A stretch of 64,000 nucleotides of DNA from JAGSPQ01 sp038206395. GTDB lineage: Bacteria; Myxococcota; Myxococcia; Myxococcales; Myxococcaceae. The stretch covers positions 1 to 64,000 of the forward strand of contig JBBRAX010000012.1 of NCBI GenBank assembly GCA_038206395.1. Direction: 5' to 3'. How positions within the stretch are numbered: position 1 is the stretch's first letter; each line of letters starts with the position of its first letter. The notes under the pieces are model-generated. The model was not told the origin of the DNA, searched no databases, and was given only the letters and a program-made list of their open reading frames with translations. Of this stretch, positions 58,662 through 64,000 are shown in pieces. The translations under genes and the position numbers were made by a program.

Positions 58662-59030
58662 GTGTCACTGAAACGCTCGCATCGGTTCGCGCTTGCTGCC
58701 GCTTTGTTGGTGGCACAGGCAGCGTCGTTCGGGCACCTCATGTTTGCCCAGCACTCGGTGTGTGCCGAGTCAGGTCACCTGGTTGAGGGCGGGCCAGCTG
58801 CTCAGCCGCGCGAAGCGACCGCTGAGGGTGTCTCGCAGGGCACGCCTCCCGATGCGGATGTTCACTGCGTCGTCCTCGACGCGATGCGGACCTCGGTGGC
58901 GCTCTCACAGGCGCTGGTCTTCGCCGTCGTCGTGCATGGCGAGGTCGCGCTGTTGGGTTCGGCGCTCCCTGCCTGGAATCGCAGCGCGTTGATCGACGCC
59001 CCCAAAGCGTCACCTCCAGCTCGCGTTTGA
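58662..59030 (+). CDS. Small exported His/Cys protein, copy 2
   Basis: A 122-residue exported protein starting at GTG 58662 (signal KRSHRFALAAALLVAQAAS). FGHLMFAQHSVCAESGHLVEG follows cleavage and parallels copy 1 at 55175. DADVHCVVLDAMR matches the GHEHC region of copy 1. A C-terminal hydrophobic stretch (ALVFAVVVHGEVALLG) could be a membrane anchor. It precedes the TonB-dependent receptor gene by about 60 bp. Confidence 0.7.
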   Translation: MSLKRSHRFALAAALLVAQAASFGHLMFAQHSVCAESGHLVEGGPAAQPREATAEGVSQGTPPDADVHCVVLDAMRTSVALSQALVFAVVVHGEVALLGSALPAWNRSALIDAPKASPPARV

Positions 59031-59042
59031 AGCGCTGAAGTC

Positions 59043-59061
59043 GGCCCGGCCACGCCGGGTC
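59043..59061. terminator. GC hairpin followed by T-rich DNA
   Basis: CCCGGC-CAC-GCCGGG (59045-59059) then TCCTTGCTGCTTCTTTC, after the small protein stop and before the receptor gene. It may end or attenuate transcription. Confidence 0.5.
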
Positions 59062-59091
59062 CTTGCTGCTTCTTTCACTCTGGAACTCCCT

Positions 59092-61644
59092 TTGCCTTCG
59101 CTGGTTTGCCGTGCGCTGTCGCCGCTCCCATTTTTGTTGTTGCTCCTTTCTGCGGCTGCGCTTGCGGAGGCGGTCACGCCACCCGAGGTACTGACCCGGG
59201 TCGACGCGACGCCTCCAGTCAACGCGCCCCCGCCGACGCAGGACCACGTGCTGCTCGAGTTCACGATTGGGCTCGATGGAAGGGTTAGCGATGTCGTGGT
59301 GATCGAGTCCGCGGGCGCGGTCTGGGACGAGGCGACGAAGGAAGCGCTCGCGCAGTGGACGTTCAAGCCGGCCATTCACCAGGGACAGAAGGTCGCGAGC
59401 CGCACCCGGTTGCCATTCAACTTGCTCATCGCATCGCCGCCTGACGCGGGTACAAACGAACCGGGCGAAAGTTCGCCAGCGCCTACTGACGCCGGCAGCG
59501 GCACCGAAGCCATCACTGAGATTGAGCCCGAGCTGCCTGTTGGAGGTCATCCACCCCACGAGCTGTCGACCACCGTGATCGGCCGGGTGGTGCCGAAGAG
59601 CCGGGGCGTCGGCGACTTCCACATTGACGTTGGAGAGCTGAAGGTCGTCCCCAGGAAAGCGGCGGCCGACTTCCTGAAGCTTGCTCCTGGAGTTCTGCTC
59701 ACCAAGGAAGGAGGCGAAGGGCACCCCGAGCAGATTTTTCTTCGCGGCTTTGATGCCCGCGAAGGCCAGGACCTCGAGCTGACCGCCGACGGAGTCCCCA
59801 TCAACGACTCGGGAAACCTTCACGGCAACGGCTACGCGGACTTGAACTTCATCATTCCGGAGCTGGTCGAGTCGCTGCGGGTCGTCGAGGGCCCATTCGA
59901 CCCTCGTCAAGGCAACTACGCGGTCGCAGGCAGCGCCAACTACGAGCTGGGTCTGGCGCAGCGAGGCCTCACGGTCAAAGGCAGCTATGGCAGCTTCGAC
60001 ACCCAGCGGCTGCTGTTGCTGTTTGGCCCGCCCGGCGGCTCGAACCGCACCTACGCCGGCGCCGAGCTCAACCGCACCGCAGGGTACGGGCAAGGCCGCG
60101 AGGCCCAGTCGGCCAAGGCGATGGCGCAGTTCGAGGCTTTGCTTTCCGAGGAAACGTCGGTGCGCGTCGCCGCGACGGCGTACACCGCGCATTTTCAGTC
60201 AGCGGGGCTGTTGCGGGTGGACGATGTGGTGGCGGGCCGCAAGGGCTTCTTCGACACCTACGACGACCGCCAGGGCGGCGACTCGCTGCGGGGCTCGGTT
60301 TCCGTGGAGCTTCACCACCATCGAGGCCCGTTCGCGATGGGCCACCAGCTGTTCTTCATCTACCGAAGCACCCGGCTCAAAGAGAACTTCACTGGCTTCC
60401 TGCAGGACCTGCAGACCGCCGAGCAGCAGCCTCACCCGCAGCGGGGAGATTTAATCGATCGCGACAGCACCACCACCACCCTCGGCCTCAAAGGCTGGGG
60501 CAAGTGGCGCGCCCAGGTGCTCGACGCCGCGCAAGAGCTCGAGCTTGGCTACTTCGCGCGCATTGACGTCGCCCACGGCACCCAGCTTCGCGTGCAGGCC
60601 CAGAGCAACGCGCCCTATCACAAGGATTTGGACCTCGACTCCAGGCTGGCCGACATCGGCTTGTACGCTGATGCCAACCTCACTCCGTGGAAGTACCTCA
60701 TCGTTCGAGGAGGCGTGCGGGCCGACCTCTTCACCTACGACATCAACAACAATTGCGCGGTGCAGAGCGTGCGTCGCCCCGCGGCAGAACGGCCGCCGGG
60801 CGACGCGAGCTGCTACGACCAGCAAGACTTCGGCAAGTACCGCGAGCCCACCGAACGCAACTCCACCACCGGCACCGCGGTGATGCCGCGCGTATCCGTG
60901 CTGCTGGGGCCATGGAAGGGCGCGACACTATCGGCAGCCTACGGCTACGGCGTCCGCAGCATCGACCCCCAGTACGTGACTGAGTCGCTCAAGACTCCGT
61001 TCGCCAGCATTCAGGCAGGCGAAGCCGGTGCAGCCTGGTCGCCGCGCACCGAGCTGGTGGATTTGACTGGCCGCGCAGCGTTCTTCCTTACCCGCGTCGA
61101 CAAAGACCTGCTCTTCAGCGAACAGGCCGGCCGCAGCATCCTCGGGGGCAGCACGACCCGCCTCGGAGGATTGGTGGCGGCCCGAGCGCGCGGCCCGTGG
61201 TTCGACCTCTCGGCCAACGGGACCCTGACCCAATCGAAGTTCGACGACACCAACACGCTGGTTCCGTACGTGCCGGATCTCGTGCTTCGTCTCGACGCAG
61301 CCATCTTCCACGATGCTCCCTGGGCGCTGATGGGCGCTCCGCTGCGGGGAACCCTCGGAGCCGGGATTACCTACGTCGGAAGACGCGCGCTTCCCCTTGG
61401 CGCTCGAAGCGATTCCATCTTCACCCTCGACGCGAACCTCGAGGTGAAGTGGCGTTGGCTCACCCTCGGGGTGGCGGCGACCAACCTCCTCGACGCCCAG
61501 TACCGGCTGGGTGAATACAACTTCGCGTCGGACTTTCAGACCACCGGCGTGCTGCCCACCCTCGTCCCTTCCCGGCTGTTCTCCGCCGGAGCGCCAAGGT
61601 CAATTCTGGTGTCGTTGGCGGTCAACCTCGGAGGCAGCCCATGA
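59092..61644 (+). CDS. TonB-dependent receptor with N-terminal TonB-like domain
   Basis: An 850-residue outer membrane receptor. After a signal peptide, residues about 45-115 form a TonB C-terminal-like domain (HVLLEFTIGLDGRVSDVVVIESAG, ALAQWTFKPA). A linker leads to the plug (about 165-290: VPRKAAADFLKLAPGVLLTKEGGEGHPEQIFLRGF) and then a 22-strand-type barrel to the C-terminus (PRSILVSLAVNLG). The fused TonB-like domain suggests self-contained coupling or regulation. The ligand is probably a metal complex, given neighbours. The first codon is TTG; the exact start is uncertain. Confidence 0.87.
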   Translation: MPSLVCRALSPLPFLLLLLSAAALAEAVTPPEVLTRVDATPPVNAPPPTQDHVLLEFTIGLDGRVSDVVVIESAGAVWDEATKEALAQWTFKPAIHQGQKVASRTRLPFNLLIASPPDAGTNEPGESSPAPTDAGSGTEAITEIEPELPVGGHPPHELSTTVIGRVVPKSRGVGDFHIDVGELKVVPRKAAADFLKLAPGVLLTKEGGEGHPEQIFLRGFDAREGQDLELTADGVPINDSGNLHGNGYADLNFIIPELVESLRVVEGPFDPRQGNYAVAGSANYELGLAQRGLTVKGSYGSFDTQRLLLLFGPPGGSNRTYAGAELNRTAGYGQGREAQSAKAMAQFEALLSEETSVRVAATAYTAHFQSAGLLRVDDVVAGRKGFFDTYDDRQGGDSLRGSVSVELHHHRGPFAMGHQLFFIYRSTRLKENFTGFLQDLQTAEQQPHPQRGDLIDRDSTTTTLGLKGWGKWRAQVLDAAQELELGYFARIDVAHGTQLRVQAQSNAPYHKDLDLDSRLADIGLYADANLTPWKYLIVRGGVRADLFTYDINNNCAVQSVRRPAAERPPGDASCYDQQDFGKYREPTERNSTTGTAVMPRVSVLLGPWKGATLSAAYGYGVRSIDPQYVTESLKTPFASIQAGEAGAAWSPRTELVDLTGRAAFFLTRVDKDLLFSEQAGRSILGGSTTRLGGLVAARARGPWFDLSANGTLTQSKFDDTNTLVPYVPDLVLRLDAAIFHDAPWALMGAPLRGTLGAGITYVGRRALPLGARSDSIFTLDANLEVKWRWLTLGVAATNLLDAQYRLGEYNFASDFQTTGVLPTLVPSRLFSAGAPRSILVSLAVNLGGSP

Positions 61645-62417
61645 GGGCCTCTATCCTGACGATTCTGCTCACCAGCTGTATTCCCGCCACGCAGGGGAAG
61701 CTGGTGACGTTCGTCGCCGAAGCAGTGGGCGAGCCCGCTGCGGCGAGCTTCACGACTCCGCGCGGCTTCGAGGTGACGCTCAGCCGCGCGCGACTGCACA
61801 TCGGCGCGCTCTATTTGAACCAGACCAACCCGGCCACCCACAGTGAAGAGACCGCCTGCGTGCTGCCCGGCATCTACACCGGAGAAGTGCGAGGGGGCCT
61901 CGACGTCGATGTCCTCTCGGGCGTTGCCCAGCCTTTTCCGGTCGAGGGAAACGGCACCAACTTCCCAACCCAGGCAGCCGAGCTGTGGCTGACCGACGGC
62001 GACATCAACGCCGACGAGAGCAGGGCTTCAATTCTCGAGGTCGAGGGCATCGCTACCCAGGGCGCGCTTTCGTGGCCGTTCGAGGCGCGTTACACGATTG
62101 GCCGCAACCGCGCCCAGCCGCCACGAAACTCAGCGCTGCCGGGCAGCTATCCCATCTGCAAGCAGCGCATCGTGAGCCCCATTCCAGTCGAGTTCACGCT
62201 CGAAGGAACCGGCACCCTGCGGCTGAAGGTCGACCCCAGGCGGTGGTTCGACACGGTCGACTTCGCGAGTCTTCAGAAGGTGCAGGACCTGCCGTTGCTC
62301 TACCGGTTCATCGACAACACGGTGGAAGGCGGTCAGCCCGACACGGCGCTCTTCAACGCGATGCGCGCCGCTTCGGCGCAGACGTACCAGTTGCAGTGGA
62401 TCTCCGGCGGGCCGTAG
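61641..62417 (+). CDS. Putative lipoprotein in receptor operon
   Basis: A 258-residue protein with a short signal ending in LLTSC (lipobox). No family recognised. Patterns such as FEVTLSRARLHIGALYLNQ and IEGIATQGALSWPFEARYTIG suggest a beta-rich fold. It overlaps the receptor gene (ATGA) and may be an accessory to that receptor, as with many myxobacterial receptor-lipoprotein pairs. Confidence 0.75.
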   Translation: MRASILTILLTSCIPATQGKLVTFVAEAVGEPAAASFTTPRGFEVTLSRARLHIGALYLNQTNPATHSEETACVLPGIYTGEVRGGLDVDVLSGVAQPFPVEGNGTNFPTQAAELWLTDGDINADESRASILEVEGIATQGALSWPFEARYTIGRNRAQPPRNSALPGSYPICKQRIVSPIPVEFTLEGTGTLRLKVDPRRWFDTVDFASLQKVQDLPLLYRFIDNTVEGGQPDTALFNAMRAASAQTYQLQWISGGP

Positions 62418-62457
62418 CCGGCGCTTGAAAACAACGCAGCACACACCAGGAGCACAA

Positions 62458-63729
62458 ATGCAGCCGAAAATCAGATGCATCACAGTCGCAGTTGCAGTCG
62501 CAATGCAGGTGGCATGCGGTGGCGGGACGACCACCGGCGCCGGAGGCGGGTCGGGCGGCGGTGGTGGGGCGGGCGGCGGTGGTGGGGCCGGGGGCGGCAG
62601 CGTGGCTGACGGAGGAATCCTCAAGCCGTTCAGCCCGCCTTCAGCGACCGCAGTGAACAACGCCTTGCTGTTCACCATCTCTGGCGAGAGCAGCGCGCTC
62701 GAAGGCATCGCCTTCCCGCCTGCAGCCGGTGGCGGTGTCTACTTCGTCGACGGTTGGCAAATTGTCTTCACCCAGGCCCTGGCGACCGTCGACAAGGTGA
62801 CGGTCAGCGAGGACCCCGACAAGTCGGCGACCGATCAGTCTCAGACCGGACCCCTGGTGGCTCAGGCCGACGGGCCGTGGGCGATCGACATGGTGAAAGG
62901 CGGGCCGCTCGACTCGAAAGAGCTGAACGGAAAGACGGTGCCGTTGGTTCGCATCACCAACCAGAACAAGAAGGCAGGCACCCCGGCGTTCGATGCGACC
63001 AAGAAGTATGCGTTCGGCTTCGACACCATTCCGGCCACGCTCTCGGCGCAGAACATCAACCTCGATGCCGCAGCGCAGACGGCCTACAAGAAGATGGTCG
63101 ACAACGGTCAGACGATTCTTCTCGCCGGCACCGCGACCTGGAAAGGCACTGCTGGCACCCCGGCCTGCCGTTCGACCAACGCGGTGTACGACTTCGGGCG
63201 GTTTCCGAAAGTGGTCAACTTCAGCTTCGGGTACAAGTCGCCGACCACCTACAAGAACTGCATCAACCCCGAGCTGACCGGCACCGACGCCCGCGGAATC
63301 CAGACCAAGACCGGCAGTGAAGTCCTGGCCCAGGTCACGATGCACCTCGACCACCCGTTCTGGGACGCGCTCGAAGAAGACGCGCCGCTGCGGTGGGACG
63401 CGATCGCCGCGCTCAAGTCAGTCGCCAGCGGCATGGGGCCCGCGACCGCCACCGTCACCGAAGCCGACGTGAAGGCGATCGACTTCCAGGCCTTCAAAGA
63501 CGCCCAGGGCATGGCGGTGCCGATTCGGTACTGCGGGCCGACCGCCACGGGCGAAGCCACCACCGGCACGCTCAAGTACGACCCGAAGACCGTGCCGGTG
63601 AACCCGGCGGGTGGGGCGGCGGGCCTGAAAGACCTCTACGACTACATGGTCTACAACCTGTCAACCTTCGGTCACCTCAACAACGACGGGCTCTGCTTCC
63701 CCGCGCGCAACTACCCCTCGCCGCAGTGA
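62458..63729 (+). CDS. Putative lipoprotein with Gly-rich linker
   Basis: A 423-residue predicted lipoprotein starting at ATG 62458 (lipobox MQVAC), then a Gly-rich linker (about 20-50). The mature domain (about 55-423) begins NALLFTISGESSALEGIAFPP and has a strand-rich pattern with few cysteines. HLDHPFWDALEEDAPLRWDAIA is conserved-looking, perhaps metal-binding. I do not recognise the family. It follows the other lipoprotein by about 40 bp. Confidence 0.75.
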   Translation: MQPKIRCITVAVAVAMQVACGGGTTTGAGGGSGGGGGAGGGGGAGGGSVADGGILKPFSPPSATAVNNALLFTISGESSALEGIAFPPAAGGGVYFVDGWQIVFTQALATVDKVTVSEDPDKSATDQSQTGPLVAQADGPWAIDMVKGGPLDSKELNGKTVPLVRITNQNKKAGTPAFDATKKYAFGFDTIPATLSAQNINLDAAAQTAYKKMVDNGQTILLAGTATWKGTAGTPACRSTNAVYDFGRFPKVVNFSFGYKSPTTYKNCINPELTGTDARGIQTKTGSEVLAQVTMHLDHPFWDALEEDAPLRWDAIAALKSVASGMGPATATVTEADVKAIDFQAFKDAQGMAVPIRYCGPTATGEATTGTLKYDPKTVPVNPAGGAAGLKDLYDYMVYNLSTFGHLNNDGLCFPARNYPSPQ

Positions 63730-63749
63730 AGTGACGGGACAACCCGCCG

Positions 63750-64000
63750 GTGCGCGTGAAGCTCCTCCCCAGTTCGTTTGACGCCACCGGCCGGGTCATG
63801 CCCGGTCAGCGTTTGACCAGCTACCTCATCGACGGCTGCGTGGCCGTCGATGCGGGTTCGCTGGCGCTGAGTCTTACGGCCGCCGAGCGAAAAGCGGTGC
63901 GGGACATCGTGCTCACCCACGCGCACCTGGATCACCTGGCGACGCTGCCCATCTTCCTCGATGACCTGTTCGTCTCGCTCGAAGCCCCAGTGTCCATCCA
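63750..64000 (+). CDS. Metallo-beta-lactamase-fold hydrolase, 5' part only
   Basis: About 83 codons from GTG 63750 run off the window. RLTSYLIDGCVAVDAGSLALSL and VLTHAHLDHLATLPIFLDDLF hold the HxHxDH metal motif of the metallo-beta-lactamase fold. The spacing and LATLPIFLDDLF resemble class II cyclic-nucleotide phosphodiesterases (YfhI/PDE1 type), but the rest is missing. Start and function are provisional. Confidence 0.75.
   Translation, partial: MRVKLLPSSFDATGRVMPGQRLTSYLIDGCVAVDAGSLALSLTAAERKAVRDIVLTHAHLDHLATLPIFLDDLFVSLEAPVSI

Overview
The window is high-GC DNA packed with genes, most likely from a myxobacterium (phylum Myxococcota). Supporting signs are Gly/Ser/Thr-rich linkers after lipoprotein cysteines, a long Cys-rich DUF4215-type lipoprotein, Hanks-type Ser/Thr kinases with extra domains, an FHA protein, tandem ArsA-type ATPases and a myxobacterial-style PUFA synthase. 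The genus cannot be fixed from sequence alone.

Layout. 0-7.3 kb: an NAD-type formate dehydrogenase locus on the minus strand. Its catalytic subunit is a selenoprotein with an in-frame UGA and a SECIS-like hairpin. Its Fe-S N-terminal half is a separate gene, and a large fibronectin-type lipoprotein gene on the plus strand lies between the parts. 7.3-14.6 kb: a front-end fatty acid desaturase, an XRE regulator, small secreted proteins, a dienelactone hydrolase, two PaaI-type thioesterases, an SDR and a membrane glycosyltransferase-like protein. 14.7-22.6 kb: a four-gene minus-strand unit of kinase-STAND protein, TPR/PEGA protein, Cys-rich lipoprotein and YebC. 22.8-30.4 kb: a GST-like gene, a methyltransferase, LysR, a hipA remnant, a second kinase with an ExbD-like tail, two ArsA ATPases and an Sfp-type phosphopantetheinyl transferase.

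30.4-53.1 kb is the centrepiece, a minus-strand lipid operon read from high to low coordinates. It encodes a PfaD-PfaA fusion megasynthase, a PfaC-type KS-CLF-AT-DH megasynthase, OleA, OleB, OleC and OleD. After a 193-bp gap come a di-iron ferritin-like protein, a DUF2156-type acyltransferase-like protein, a sterol-desaturase-family hydroxylase and an FHA protein. Genes overlap by 1-7 bp. The simplest reading is that a dedicated PUFA synthase feeds acyl chains to OleA for head-to-head condensation, OleD reduces the product, OleC forms a beta-lactone and OleB decarboxylates it to a long polyunsaturated hydrocarbon. The phosphopantetheinyl transferase at 29.8 kb could activate the ACPs.

53.1-55.1 kb holds three consecutive genes broken by frameshifts or small deletions. 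55.2-64 kb looks like metal acquisition: two related small exported His/Cys proteins, an outer-membrane porin, a ZnuA-like binding protein, a ZnuB-like permease (no ATPase seen), a TonB-dependent receptor with a TonB-like N-terminal domain, two lipoproteins and the start of a metallo-beta-lactamase-fold enzyme.

A short palindromic repeat (core TTCATCCCGAGAGAAG) is scattered through the window, often as inverted pairs. Several copies lie in frame inside coding sequence, and two loci carry 24-bp tandem expansions of it.
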